Assembly: GCA_013398955.1 (NCBI GenBank)
Contig: VWPU01012716.1
Location: forward strand, 1-64,000
Length of the DNA: 64,000 nucleotides
Reading direction: 5' to 3'
DNA from: Callaeas wilsoni
Lineage: Eukaryota; Chordata; Aves; Passeriformes; Callaeidae
Positions 13,018 through 26,799 of this stretch are shown here, piece after piece (position 1 is the stretch's first letter; every line of letters begins with the position of its first letter). The notes beneath the pieces were generated by a model. The model saw nothing but the letters and a program-made list of their open reading frames with translations, did no database searches and was not told the DNA's origin. The position numbers and the translations under genes are program-made.

Positions 13018-13203
13018 ATTTGTCTTGTGCCTTGGACTCTGAGATCCTTCAGGAACCCACAAGTTGCTTCACACCTTGATTCTGGGCCAGGAAAGTGCTG
13101 CTTTGGAGCAATTCCTTTGTCTCATGTCTTAAGACTCCGAGCTCCTTTAGGTCTTGATCCTTCCAGTTGCTTCACCCTTTGATTCTGGGCCAGGAGAGCG
13201 CCG
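13018..13203. repeat. Diverged tandem duplication, about 98-base period
   Basis: TTGTCTTGTGCCTTGGACTC...GATTCTGGGCCAGGA (copy 1, to about 13097) is mirrored by TTGTCTCATGTCTTAAGACT...GATTCTGGGCCAGGA (copy 2). Scattered substitutions and a small gap show it is old. Confidence 0.75.
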
Positions 13204-15154
13204 TGTTTGCTTTGTGTTTATCCTTAAATACCGGGGCAGTTCTGTTCATTTTCTGTGCTCGGGCACCGGGCTGGGTTGCACAGGTTGAGATCAAGCCTGG
13301 GAGCAGGGAGAGTCTTTCCTGTGCTGGGCTGATACACAGCACGTTATTATCCATGCTATCAGGGACATGCAGTAATAATGTATGGAAATTACAGGCGTAT
13401 CTCAGTCCCATCTCCCCTATCCCAGTGCAGGGGAGAGAAGGAGCCCGGTTAAGGCTTGTACATATCTGACAACGTGCAGCAAAACTTGGCTTGGAGCTGG
13501 ATGGGGTTTTGGGGCATGCAAAGGCGGAATTGCAGAACTTTGGTGTGTATCCTTCAGAACTCACAAAATCCATCCGTGCACCGCGTATCCTGACCTGCAC
13601 CCAGCTCCCAGCTATGGCGGGTGCTGAGACCTCCGAGCTCCACAGGTTCCTGGCTGAATCTGCAGCGTTGGCCAAGCCTCAATCAATGTGAATAATTGAT
13701 TTGGTAGTTCTGGGGAACGGCATGATCTATTGGCGAGGGCGTGCTGCTGAGATTTGGGAAACTTGGGCTCGAAACCCTGCTCTGGGTCGAGCAGAGGAAA
13801 CTTTTGAAGCTCATTTTCCCATCCCATGGGTAGGTGCCATAACCACGGAGTTGCTGACTCTGAGTATAAAGGGGACATTGCGTCCTCCAACTTCACTTTG
13901 GGAATGGCACCTTAGGGGATGGGCACCTGAACAAATTACCACGAGGTAAGTTAGGGTGTGAACTCATCAGATGCCAGTTTTTCTGTGGTAACTGCCCGTG
14001 TGAATGCTCTTTCCCTGCAATAAACACGAGATGGTTCATATTTACCAGGGGGTAAGAACGTTCACATGGGTGTTCACATGGCTCACGCCCTGGTTTGACT
14101 CCCAGTAACTTGGGCCTGTGCCTCTAACCTCAGTACCCTTGAAAAGCCATCCCGAAAAATAAAAATCAAACTCCTCTGCTTTGCATAAACCACAATTTTG
14201 CCATTTCTCCATTTCAAATTACAATTATTTCAGTTCATCTTTGGTTTGCCAGAAAGGATTTGCTGAGGTCGACTCCACTGCACTGTTTTGGCAGAGAACT
14301 TGAGGTCCTTGAGGTTCTGGTGGCCAGGATCAGCCAACAAGGGCAGATAATCTACAGACACCACACCAGCTTCGCTTGCCTCATAGTCAGAGACCTTCTG
14401 GGCACTGACAGAATATTAATATTCCTGTTTCTCACAGCCAGCTCCCGAGCCCTGAAGAGATTTAAACATGTGGAGATATGAATTCAGGCACATAAAACTC
14501 TCTTTAACCGGTGGAGAAAGGGTGGTGTGGTTGTGGGATGAGCAATGCTCCCGGGTTGCCTTGAGGTCACCAGGTGCTTTTCCAAGTGCTTTCCATAGAC
14601 CTGGGAAATGGTCACGAAGTGTCCTGAAGGAAAGATCTCGATTTTCTGAAGGAAAGACCTTGGAATAGTGGTCTGTGAGTCTTCCAGCGCTGCATAGATA
14701 GAAAAGTTGCATAGGAGCAGGCACAGCATAACTGTGCATGAGTGCGAGGACAGAGCAAGGGAAAATGCCTTTAAAATATTCCAAGAACTGGGCTGAACGT
14801 TGCAGTCAAAAAAACAATACCCAAAAAAACTAAAACCCACTTGCTTACGGACTGGGACTTTGTCTCATGATGATCCCAAAGGCTGACTCAAGTTATCTGA
14901 GGCATCTCCTTTCAGGTGAGGTGGGGAAGATTCAATTCATCCTCGAGGAAGCATTCCGCCAACTGGGGACATCTCTGCTTTGAAGGAAGGGTTTTCTTGG
15001 AATGTCTGAGCACTCCTTCTTTCTCCAAGCATTCCAGGAGCTGTACCCGAGCTCTGCTGAGTGACAGAACCTCCCCTAAGAGACCTCTGAACCGAATTCA
15101 CTCACTCAATTTTAGCCATGTAATGCTCAACTATCTGAGCCAATCATCTTAGAA
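13204..15154. other. Unassigned non-coding stretch
   Basis: Some AT-rich blocks (around 14.0-14.25 kb) but no gene, CR1 or clear element. Confidence 0.55.
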
Positions 15155-15304
15155 AGTTGGGCACCTTCTGAGGGCGATTCATCCTTCCTGAGATTGGGAT
15201 CTCTCTAGTGGATGTGATGAATCACTGTCTGGAGTTGCCTATCTTTCTCCATCCACTCTAGAAACAGCCTAAACACCTCCCTTTTAGACAGGTAAAGTTG
15301 GGAG
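15155..15304 (+). repeat. Old dispersed repeat, family X copy 2
   Basis: In order: GGCACCTTCTGAGGGCGATT, GATGAATCACTG, TATCTTTCTCCATCCACTC and CCTCCCTTTTAGACAGGTAA. The same blocks in the same order occur at 53280. Confidence 0.5.
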
Positions 15305-15986
15305 GGATGACTGGGTGCCTGAACACCCCACAAAAATCATTGATGTGATGCCAGTTGGTGTCTGGGAGGTTTTTATCCCTATTTTAAGAGAGGCTGATGA
15401 GAAACCTGAAGTGTTTGTCAGGTCCTTGACCTTCCTTGCTGGTTTTGCCTGGAGAAAAGAGGTAAAAGACCCAAATCTTCTCTTTCAAATGCTTCCGATT
15501 TAAAGACAGTAGTTTTCAATACATTTTTTCCAGGCAATATTTGCTGAGCTATTGCAAATATTCAGGATTGTCATAGTTAATAACAAAGGGTATTTTGGGA
15601 CTTTTATTTCTGGGCTTAAGGTGACATCTGGCTAACGAAGGCCAGAATAAGATTTTTGCATGGAAATGGTGTTCCAGAAACATCCTGTGCAGTGCACCTA
15701 ACAGTTTTTTCTGGAGCAGATGGTTCTGGCCATTCCAGGAAAGGGGTGCTGACCTCAGGTCTGCTAATTCACATTTTTCTTTAGGACTGGAGCATTGTTA
15801 CCAGACCTGTACAACCGTTCATGGCTGCGACGGGGACAGCCAACACCTTGTAGAGAAAACAGAGGCCATTTTTCATCACTGCACCCTTCGGAGGGCAGCT
15901 CATGGCTCCTGACTGGCAGATGGCTTGGTAGGACTTTGACAGTGTTCTGGAGAGATACTGAGCTGCCGACAGTGTTTGTTAACTGC

Positions 15987-16292
15987 AGAATCACAGAAAT
16001 AATAGAAACGTAGAAGGGGTTTAATTGGAAGGGACCTTGAAGATCACCTCATTCCACCCCCTGCCAGGCGCAGGAACACCTTCCACTATCCCAGGCTGCT
16101 CCAAGCCTGCCCAGCCGTGCCTTGGACACTCCCAGGGATCCAGGGGCGGCCACAGCTTCTCTAAGCATCCTGTGCCAGGGCCTCTCCACCCTCACAGCCA
16201 ATAATTTCTTCCCAATATCTAATCTAAATCTCTTCTCTTTTAGTTTAAAACCATGCTGAGAGTTGACTTAATAACCTCTCCTTGTGAACTCG
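15987..16292 (-). mobile_element. CR1 fragment, about 305 bases
   Basis: Reversed CR1 beginning at AGAATCACAGAAATAATAG and containing TTGGAAGGGACCTTGAAG, GCTGCTCCAAGCCTGCCC and TTTCTTCCCAATATCTAATC. Confidence 0.9.
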
Positions 16293-18839
16293 CTCTTGGA
16301 TATTTTTTGTGTGTGTCCATGGCTAAGCAGAAGGATGCAATTCATTGCAGCAAGATTTTGTCATCTAAAATTAAGCATCTGGTTTATAACTTCCACATAG
16401 AACCCTTTTTTAGGGACTAACTGCCCCAGAGGGCAATTCAACCCCATGTGTTCTAGCTTCTATCTTAGGACACAGCAAGTTGCTCTTCTGTGGCCCTGAT
16501 GATTCTGTTATGAGGTCAGAGAGGTTTTGGGTGATATCATTAACTGAATTCCTAACTTTAAGGTGTTCCAGAGAGATGAGATGAACTCCACTGAACATTG
16601 ATTTCTGCCATGAGCATGTGTGAAATTCCAGCCCTGGTGAATCCAGAGGGTTTTTGGGTTTTTTTGCAAATCTATTGAAGTCCTGCAGCCTTGAGAACCT
16701 GTTTAAGGCTGGAATGGTGTGAAGTGGCGCAGCTCCATAGCCTGGAGGATGGGGACAGCAGGTGACAAATGTCACACTGACGATTTTAAGGTGCAGAGAT
16801 GAACCCTGAGCTCCTTGTGGCTGAGGAAGCAGCAGGAATTGCTTGCACAGAGTAATGGCTTGAGAAGTTTGCTAGTGCATACACGTCCTCCCAAAATCTA
16901 ATTGTGTTAATCCTCCAGCAACCTTGACTCCAGGGAACTTTCTAACCACACTCTGGAAGCTTCCTTCTTGCTCCGCTCTGCTGCAAACCTCTCCAGTGAG
17001 AAAGTCTCTGTCTCCAGACTGATTTCATAACAGAGAGCCTGGGTGCTTCATTAGGCTTTTGTGGATGTGTGTTCAGAGGAGGCAGCCTGGAAAAGGGGAG
17101 GGTTCCAGAACATCCTGAGCAAATGAGGGAGGTCATCACAACTCATGGGGCTCTGCAGAGCGTGGGTCTGGTCTCCAGTGACCTCCAGAGTTTCATGGCA
17201 GTTTGTTTTGTGTGATGATTATCCCATTCTTTCCACTAAGGCAAAAGTGATTACAACTGAGTTTCTAAGTTAACACCAAGTTTCAGCTCTGCAAAATTTA
17301 AACAGAATTAACCTTATTTTTCTCCAATTGAACCATCCATCTACTTTCCTCTAACTCCAAGGTGTCTGAACACCTTTCCCTTTGCTTTTCTGTTCTTTGC
17401 ATCATGTTTCCCCTTGGATTTAAGAAACTCCTTCATTTGTTGGTGCAGTGCAATCCATGCCTCATTTAGGAAGTCAGAGGGAATGGTGGGAGTAGCAAGC
17501 TCAGCTCTTTAGCATAAAACAGATCCATATTTCCAGGGGTTTCTTATAAATACTGAGAGATTGATCCCAGAGGTGACTGGGGTCCCCTGCAGTCCTGGAT
17601 GGATAAGGTTTAATTGCCAAATGTTCTGTCCACAGTGGATTCAGTAAAGGCAGAATTAGCTCAGCTGGATGTTTTTGTATCCATACATCCCTGTGTTTGT
17701 CTCAGTCTGTGAACTGAGTCCCATCCCGGGAAATTCCAGCATTAGTGATTAATAGTTTGACCCATTTGAAAGTGTGTCTGGGATATAAAGGTCTGTGGGC
17801 TCATTTTCTAGGATTGCAGTGGGGATTCCACCACACTTTCCCCTATTCACCCAAACAAGTTGGGCTGAAATGCGTTTTTTGGGAAGAGCTCTGAGCTGCG
17901 ATCTTGAAGATGTCAGTGAGGTAGGAGAATCCATCCTTTCTCTTGAAGGATTTGGCCAGCTGGGAATTCATCAATCTCACCACACTTCAGGTCTACTTCT
18001 GAGCTGAGTCTGGCTGGTTTCAGTGAACCACCACTGGTTCCCATTTCACTTTTCTTTTCCAAATTGGAAAAAATGCTTCATATAATTTGAGTATCTGGTT
18101 GTGAGCTTGTCGTTTCAAGAGCACTTGGAGTAGATAATTTCGAGAGTGTCCTATGGACCCTATGGATCACTGGAGGTCTGGGAACTAAGCGTTCCTGTGC
18201 TCTGCCCCAGGCTGGTGAGGTGAGCAGGACTCTGCTTAGGGTCATAACGCTGCTGATCACGTCTGTCTTGGGAGCAGACAGCAGAGCTGGGATGGGAGAG
18301 CAAAATTCTCAGTGTCTCTGTTGAAAATTGTCTCTTAGAACAACAAAGAGGTCGCGTGTGTGACTTAGACCTGACTGGACTGTCATGGTACCTGTGACTA
18401 GGGACCTTTGGTGACATTCACTTGTTGTTTCCTGCCTCAGAAGCAGAAGTCCTATTAACCTGCCTAAAAAAAGATTTATTTGTGAAAAATCAATGCCTTT
18501 TATTGTTTTCTCTTTGGTACGGCTCTGTTATAAGGGATGCTGGCTGCCTCTGGTGAAACAGATTTGCTGCTCTTTGGTACAAGCAGCTCTTAATGCCTTA
18601 AGCTGGAAGAAGGTTAAGGAATTTAGGGATTTTTCAAATTGTTAGCACTGTTAGATTTGTACAAAACGGAGCGGTTTGGAGCAATACTGATGTCCACGAC
18701 GTCACGTCACCTCCCAGCACAGAGGGGCATCGCTGTGACCTCTCCCTCTCCTTAATACAACTTTTAGTCAGTTTTGTACTGCCTGAGGCTTTGGGAGAAA
18801 TTAGAATCCAGGTCTAAGGGTTTGCCTGTGTGTGGAAGT
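16293..18839. other. Unassigned non-coding stretch
   Basis: Nothing recognised on either strand. Confidence 0.55.
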
Positions 18840-19130
18840 TCTAGCAAATTAAACTCCTGATCGAGTTTCTGCGGTGCAACAAGTTACCACACATCGGCTG
18901 ACCCCTGGTACCTGTCTGCGTGCTCACGGCTCGCCTGCAGCAAGTGAGGTAATTAGACTTTGCTTACCCACAATAAAAAAGGGTTAATTTAAATCACATT
19001 CGCCAGCATTTGCTGTAGGCTAGGGATTCACATATGTAGGATTGCTGTGGGTCAACTAGCACCAGGGAGTAATTTGAGCTCCGCTCGCTTGACCATGAGA
19101 TTGAGCCCTAAGTGGAGACGGGAATTTATC
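18840..19130. promoter_or_regulatory. Candidate conserved non-coding element
   Basis: A repeat-free block with homeodomain core TAATTAG at 18950-18956, CAATAAAA at about 18971 (CDX/posterior-HOX type) and further TTAATTTAAAT sequence. Motif density and lack of CR1 suggest constraint. Conservation itself cannot be seen from one sequence. Confidence 0.3.
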
Positions 19131-22100
19131 GTGCGGTGGTGTCTGAGCACTGATTCCTTCAGGACGTGCTCCAGGACATCCACGCTCAGACACCTGCAAC
19201 AGAGACATCTTTTCCTGTCTCCTCTGTGGTCGATAAGGAGGAGAAATGGGTGATTGCAGTGAGACATGATTCTCAACCTGAAGATGTTAAAAAAAATGGA
19301 GTGAAAACACCTTGAACCGTGCCCTCAGATGGTGTTTCTTGATTCTCTTAATTGCTGAGAGGGAAAGCTGGATGACTCGCTCAGATGGAGACCACTCCAT
19401 GCCTACTAGAGGTTGTCAGCCGGACAAGTGGATCTCACCTCCCATTACAATTTTGTCAATCAATTTTGTCACAGATAAGGATCTTGTGTCATCCAAGGAG
19501 CCTCCACCAGCCCCTCAAAAGGGCTCAGGGCTCCCAAAGGTCCCATGTCAGGCCTGCCAGCATCTCAGAAACTATGGCCTAAATATGGAGCACCTTTCAA
19601 AGAAGAACGAGTCACTTTGAGACGTTCCACTGCAGATTATTCACATGCTGCTGACCGTTTGTATTTCAGGGTTTGTGAGGCATAGGTAGGAATATACTTC
19701 CATTCCTGGTTGCTCTGCAATGGTGTCTCGTGGAGGTAAATCATTAGTGATTTCTATACGTTTTATAGGTGTTTATGATGACTCAGAGAACTGGAAATTC
19801 TCTGCAGGGTGCAATTCCTGCCTTCATGTGAGCCAAAATCATAGAACTGGTCAAGTTCCAAGGTACTGAGTGCACAGGAGATGAATGAAGAGGCTTTGAG
19901 CTGTAGAAATAATGACCCAAGCACTTATTTACTCTTTTAAATCGGTATCTTTCAGTAGCCTGCACAATGGTGCAAATTTCCTTTCCCTAGCACAGGTAAC
20001 CTTTTCCAAGTTTCTTTCTCAAACACAGATAGTCCTTTCCATAATCTCGATTTTGGGATTCCTGATTTCTTGTACAATCCTAAGCAGGGAAAAGGACTAA
20101 AAGACTTTAGTCTTGTGGAAATAGTGAATTTCCAAACAGAACAGTGATAACCCTCCCTGAGAGTTTGATATGTTTGGCTAAATGCAGGTGATTAAAGCCA
20201 TTTGAAATTTCCCTGGAGTCCATGTGCAGCTTTCCCACAGCTCCCTCACGACCTTGTCTTGTGTAATTATCTCATAGAGGGTTTTTCACGTAAATATTTA
20301 CAAATATTTACGTAATTGAATTGATTCCTGAGCTTCAGATCCAGATATTTTTATTTGGCTTTCTACCCAATCAGTGCCTAGAGATCCAAGTCAGTGGAGA
20401 TTTAAGGGTCAGCGTATGCAGGAGTGCGCAGTGCCATCCAAAGCGATGTTTTGTGTCACCCCAGGAATCCACATGATTTAGGGAGGCAGGCTGGAGCCAG
20501 GTGGATGCTAGAAAGCACCTCAAATGGTACTCAACACACCTGTGCTCAAGCAGTTGAATTCCAGCCTGAGAATTCAACAAGTGATAAACTAAGCGGAAAA
20601 AAAAATATCCAGAGAATTTCAAGCAGGCACATACAATTTCTCTTGAAAAGCAGCTGTTGGGAGGTTTGCTTTGGAATGCCTGCTTCCTGACTAAAAGTGG
20701 GGTTATGTAAAGTAAGGTCAGCTGAATTATGTGCAGCAATGACAGCAACGAAGATTTTTCCTGGGAATGATGGCTGAGAGCTCTGCTAGCCTGGCCATGG
20801 AGTTCTTCACCATCACAGGGAGTCGTTGATCATGGAGACCGTGGGATGAAATACAGAATTAGAGAATTCTAGAATGTTAAGGGGTTGGAACGGATCTGAA
20901 GGATTATCCTCCAGTCCCAATTCCCCCCACCATGGGCAGGGACATCTCCCACCAGGCCAGGTTGCTCAAGGCCTTATCCAAGCTGGGCTTGAACTTTGCC
21001 AGTGTTGGGGCCACAGCTTCACTGGGCAACCTGAAAACATGAAAGAAAAGAATGACCAGCCTCCTGTGTTTTGGTCCAGCTAATTTGGATCAGGATGAGC
21101 CAATGTTCAGGGAAGTGGAAGTTTGCTTGGATGTGTGGAGGTGAAGTTAGCCCACAGTTTCCAGACACTGGTAGCCTACTACCTGTCACCGATTCTAAAT
21201 TGACTTTAAGTAGGTTTTCACTTTCGAGAGTAATCGAGTAGTACTGATTTAGATCTGGGTCTGATTATTGTTGGAGAAGAAAGCTAGGGTGTTTGTCTTC
21301 CCTAGAAGGATGAGTTGTGGCGTTACACAGGATAATCTTCAATTTACTACCAGAGGCAGCTGCACTACAGACAGGCGGGTTATCAAAGCACTGAGCTTCC
21401 CTTGCGATAGAAAAATACATCATCCCCAGGTGACTGATTGCAGCAGAGTTGCTGCGGCTTGACACCTTCGCAGCCCTCAGCAGCACTGCAACACCTGTGC
21501 ATGACCTCAACTTAATCCAATGTCAAGGGCAAAGGAAGAGATTTAAGCCTCGCTGTCTTGGTGGAGGCCCGGAGCACACGCATGGACAGTTGCGGCAGCT
21601 CTGCTGGCAGGCAGCAACTTGTGAATTACTTGATCTCATTCATTGTGTGCCAATACCTTGCTTCTCGTCACCTTGGTGAGTAAACAGAGGGAGGCAGAGG
21701 CCGGCCTCCACGTTTCTGAAAAGCGTTGCCATGCCGACGCGCACAACTCCACACGGATCCACGGGAGGGGATCGGCTCTGCACAGGCACGCACCCCTCAG
21801 CCTGAGTGTGAAATGAGAGGTGACAGGCGAGGAGAGCCCACGTGAGCCAGCGCTCCGAGCCCGGGAACGGAGCTGATGGGGTGATATGGCTCCGCAGCGA
21901 GCGCACCTGGACTGCCGGGTTCCATCCCGTGCTCCTGCCAGGAAGGTATTGACAAACTGGAGGGTAGTCAAAGAGCCAGAGGGCTGGAAGGACTGATGCT
22001 GATGAGCAAAGATTAGCTCTAAGTACGAATTTGGGCCAAAGAATGATAGGATAATCGCTCTCAAACGTTTGTCAGGTGTATGTAGTAAAGGAAAGCAAGG

Positions 22101-22689
22101 AGGGATCATTCCACAGGACACCAGGAGCATAACTAGAAGGAAAGCAAGGGGGATGCCAGTTAAGTATCAGCGAAAAAACTTGCCTGGATTCTCTGGAATG
22201 ACAGTGTAGAAGAGTGATGTTAAAGAGATGGAAGTATCGTCATTTGATTCATTCAACATGATCCCAGGCAAGACCATGGGGATGTGTGATGGAGGTTTCT
22301 ATTTTATGGCTGGGTGGAACCAAATGAGTGATATTTTACTGAAATCCAGTGAGGGCTTATCTGCAGCTGGTGAGAATCTCCAGAGCTGCCCTGACCTTGG
22401 TGAAGCTCTTGCAGAATCCAAAGACATGGGAGAGGCTATGGAAGGGTTGGAATTCAGGATATGACTGGATGGACTCTAGGCATTTACCTGTGCCTCAGCC
22501 TCAGTACTTGGACATTCACTTGTTCAGATACAAAATGGTGGAATTGCCAATTTGTGACTTTGTGTACCAGGGATAACAAACTACAATTATAGCTTCCCAC
22601 TGACCGCAATAATTTGCTCTGACGAGGTTCGAGTTCTTCACACTCTTCATCGTGAAACTTACCTGCTAACCTGATCAGCAGCTGTACTC
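19131..22689. other. Unassigned non-coding stretch
   Basis: Apart from the CR1 fragment at 20.85-21.04 kb, nothing is recognised. A small CpG-richer patch lies at about 21.72-21.93 kb. Confidence 0.5.
20852..21037 (-). mobile_element. CR1 3'-end fragment, diverged
   Basis: Contains GGGGTTGGAACGGATC, CACCATGGGCAGGGACATC and CCAGGTTGCTCAAGGC in the reversed CR1 order. Confidence 0.8.
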
Positions 22690-23715
22690 AGTGCCCACAA
22701 CATCCTCGCCTGGATCCCCGGATTTGACGGGTGGAGTGTTTAGTGATAAGGAGCTGGTTGGATGGTCACATCCAGAGGGTGGTGGTCAGTGACTCAATGC
22801 CCGTATGGAGATCAGTGACACTCGGGGTGCCTCGGGGGTCTGTGTTGTGTCCAGTGCTGTGTAGTTCCCTTATCAGTGACATGGACAGTGGCATTGAGGG
22901 CACGCTCTGCAGACAACACCAAGCTGAGAGGTGCAGGTGGCACGGTGGAGGGAAAGGAGGACATCCACAGGGACCTGGACAAGCTCCAGAGGTGGCCCAT
23001 GGGAGTCTCCTGAGGTTCAGCAAGGCCAGTGCAAGTTCCTAGACCCAGGCAAACCCCAAGATCAATCCTGGGTTGGGGGATGGGGATGAAGAGATGGAGA
23101 GCAGCTCTGGGGAGATGAATTTGGGGGTGTTGGTGGGTGAGAGGTTGGACATTCCCTGACTATGTGCACTTGCAGCCCAGAAATCCAGGGCTGCATCCCC
23201 ACAGGCGGAGGAGGTGATGCCCCCAGGAGCCCCCACCTGGAATGCTGCATCCAGCTCTGGAGTCCTCAGCACTCCAGGAGCAGGGCCAGAGGAGGCCACA
23301 GAAGGGCTGAGAGGGCTGGGGACAGGCTGAGAGAGCTGGGACTGCTCAGCCTGGAGAACAGAAGGCTGCAGGGAGACCTTAGAGCCCCTTGCAGTGCCTG
23401 AAGGAGTTTGCAAGAAAGAAAGGGACAAACGTTTTAGCAGGACCAGCTGAGACAGGACAGGGGACAATGTTTTTAAACTAAGAGACGATTGGTTCACATT
23501 AGATATAAGGAACACATTTTTTGTGATGAGAGTGGTGACACACTGGCACGGGTTACCCAGAGATGCGGCTAACCCATCCCTGGGAACACTTAAGGCCAGG
23601 TTGGACTGGGCTCTGGACAACCCCACGTGCCTGAAGATGTCTCTGGTCATGGCAGGGGGGTTGGACAGAAGAGCTTTAAAGGCCCCTTCCAACCCAAACT
23701 GTTCTGTGATTCCAC
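22690..23715 (+). mobile_element. Longest CR1 copy (about 1 kb) with decayed reverse-transcriptase end
   Basis: A forward CR1 LINE, truncated at its 5' end as usual. Bases 22824-22847 still read GVPRGSVL, the conserved CR1 reverse-transcriptase motif. The frame then shifts (the region that should read as the catalytic aspartate block is split across frames) and stops follow, so no enzyme can be made. The 3' untranslated part continues through CTGCTCAGCCTGGAGAAC and TTCCAACCCAAACTGTTCTG. It lies in presumed intron 1 in the same sense as WNT3A. Confidence 0.92.
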
Positions 23716-26046
23716 AAATGGGAATTCTCTCACTTAGGTTATCATAACTGCGATATGGTTGAGTTGCTGCCTGAAAATTCCTTTCCTTTCATCAGATCTA
23801 GTAGGACTTGGGTGAACAGTGAGACTACTATTGATGTAACTACATTTTAGGTGGTTTACTTTCGGTGAGATGGGTCCTACCTGAGCTGAAAATGAGCTTT
23901 TGAGGCCCTCCTGAGTGCATGAGAACAGATAATTCTTTGTCAGAGCCCCTAAGCTCAGGTCAATGCTTTCCTTTAGATTTTCCTAAGTGAGGATGAGGTG
24001 AAGAATTGATCTGGTGCCACTTAGAGGAGCAGGACACAGACATTCCCCTCCTTTGGACACACCCTCAGTGTGTGAGGTGGTCATTTCTCAACTCCCCATT
24101 ATTAAAGGGTGTGAAAGGGCTGTACCTATGCCAGATGTAAAAAAACCCATTGTTTAAGGACTGTGCTACCTCTCTCTTTAGCAGCCTGCTGATAAGCAAC
24201 CAGCATGTTCCTTAATCAAAGATTTGGTGCTTAAGAAGAGGCTCCTCACAGAACATGTGAAATGGCCAAAAAAATGCACGTCTGTGGCAAACAGGGTTTA
24301 TTGATTGACCTGACAAGGTACTGATAGAAGAAGGGCATATGCAAATTGCAAACTAATTTTTGGGGTCTCCATGAGTGCGATGGAATCCCGGGGTGCTCTT
24401 GGCTGTGGAGTTGCCATCAGATCCCCGTGTAAGTGCAGCTGGGAGGGAGGAGGAAGGGTTTTGTCGTCGCAGCCGAGGTGGGGTTGGTATCTTTAGGGAC
24501 AGACTGGCTGCTCAGTGCTGTTAAGGACCTGAGTCCTGGCTGTCTGGAAGTCCAGGAGTGCTGCATGATCCCATCTGAGGGCCTGTCTTGCCAGGGAGCT
24601 GATAGACATGCCTGGATTCCAGCAGCGTTGTCATGGTACGCTATGTGCCGCTCCAAAATGCCTTGGGATTCGATTTGTACGGAAAGGACAGAGCTGGGAT
24701 GAATTATGTCTGCAGTGAGTTCCTTCCAGCTGAGACAAGCTCGGGAGCAGGATCTCACACTTCCCATCCAGCTGGCAGCCAAATCCACCCAGAGATCCTC
24801 TCCACTCCTTCTCCCAGCCCTGGGTGGACTTCATGGCTCATCGCACAGGGACCCTCGTGGTCCTTAGGCAGTAACTCCATTAGGTGAGTCAAAAAATGGA
24901 GCCTCCACCCCGTTGGCCGAGCTGTGCTGAACTTGTCTCAGCTGGAAGTCACTGTTTGCATATTTTCCCATAGCTGCTGAAATCTGTTTGATTCCAGGCT
25001 GAGGTGTGACATGCAGCTTCCTAGCTCCTAGGTGTGAGTTCACCCAGTGGACTTGGATTGTCTCCCAGGTGCTGAATTATCCAAGAGAGATGCACATTTT
25101 TCTTCATCCTCATGGTGTAGTATCCCAGGAGTGGGGGTGCATGAGGAGTTAAGATCTCAGGCACGCAACTTTTGGGGCTGAAGTAATTCTTTTGCTCAGT
25201 ATCAGCCCAATGCCTCCTCTCACAGCCTGAGGTGGGAACTGTGTCAGGCACATGGCAGGAATTCTGCCATGCAGCAGCATTCCCCGGATTCCTGGGTCAT
25301 TAAACAGCTCCGAGAAGCTTCAAGGTTATTATCAATTATGCTGGTATCTAGATTAGTCCCTGCTCTGCCACCTTATCAGTAACAGAGCCATAAAGTTGGC
25401 CTTTGGGATTCTTATCTCCTCACTTTGATCAAATCCCGAATCTTGGTTGCGCACTAAGTTGATCTCATCTGCACCGGGTATCCAAAAGCTGCCAGAAGCT
25501 CTGCACAGGGCTCAGGGTGTAAAAACACGACCAAGATCCTGATTTACTTTATCCAAAGCCCTCTGAAGCCAGCTCTTCCCAGGAAATACTGGTTTCACTC
25601 AAGGCACATTGAAGTGATGCACTTACAATGAAGGGAGCAGGCAAAATGCCTTTTGATTTCCAACCTTCAGGAGCTGAGCTCCAGGTGGGGACAGCCTGTT
25701 CTCCCAAGGAACAGCCTGACCACCATTTCTTACCTGTCTCTGTGAAAAAGAGGAGAAATAGCAGAAAAGACAGCCTGAAGCCTGATATTCACAAAAGTTA
25801 GAGGTTTGGCTTGGCTGCCCGAGTGGTTTCTTTCCACATATCCTAAAAAACCCCCACAAACAGAAGCTCCCAAGTGGTTTTAAAGGGGAGCCGATAAAAG
25901 TAGACACTAATAATGTACAAGCCACGCGCAAGAGTGGATGAATGCAAAAGTTTAAAGTGAGTATGAGGCTCAGGGATCTAATCTGGGCCATGTTTGTGTG
26001 ATTCTCTTGAAGGCAAATCTGCTCAGGACTTTTGCCTTCAGCTCTG
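23716..26046. other. Unassigned non-coding stretch
   Basis: Nothing recognised. Confidence 0.55.
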
Positions 26047-26189
26047 TGAGCACCACAACTTAGACAACAGTGAGTCTTCCCTGGGTTCACTTGAGCTTCC
26101 TGCTTGTGCTTTCTCCTGAGCACCACAACTTAGACAACAGTGAGTCTTCCCTGGGTTCACTTGAGCTTCCTGCTTGTGCTTTCTCCTGA
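26047..26189. repeat. Exact 70-base tandem duplication
   Basis: 26047-26116 is repeated without a mismatch at 26117-26186, with three more matching bases. It is recent, a polymorphic repeat or an assembly artefact. Confidence 0.95.
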
Positions 26190-26799
26190 ATTTTTCCCAT
26201 TGGCCATCATTTCAGAAGATGCTGAAATAGAAAGAATAGGTGAAAATAGATTAAATATACACATTGTGCAAAGACACACCTGTGTCACCTCTCTGCTCTC
26301 ATTTCCTAACTCAGGATATTGTTTTGTCCTCCTGTTTGGGCTCCCCTTCGAGTCAGCTCCCTCCAGCTGGAGAGGCAGAGGTTTCCTAGAGGTCTTTTTG
26401 TTGGAAATCTCTTACTCTGGAATAGATTTTGGATCAGGCTATGGATCAAACCTTCCTTCTGCGTGCCCGATTTTGTCTACTACTGCTAAAGCATCCCTAT
26501 AGATCTTTGTCAATTTAGCAACTGATATGAATAAATAATACCCTTAGCAAACAAGTTTTGAATTAAATCCCTCGGTGGATAATTACGGTTGGTAAAGTAG
26601 AACTGAACACGGATTTATTGGAAGTTTTACCTGAAAGGGGTTTTGTTGGTTTTGGTTCTGGGTAATTTATTTATTTATTAAAATTCTTCACAATTTTCAT
26701 GTTTTTAAATTTTGGAAGTCTTAAAAACACTTGGAACAGCAATTTCTTCAGAGCAGGGTCCAATGTGACAGCATCTAACACAGGGAAACCTGGGTCATG

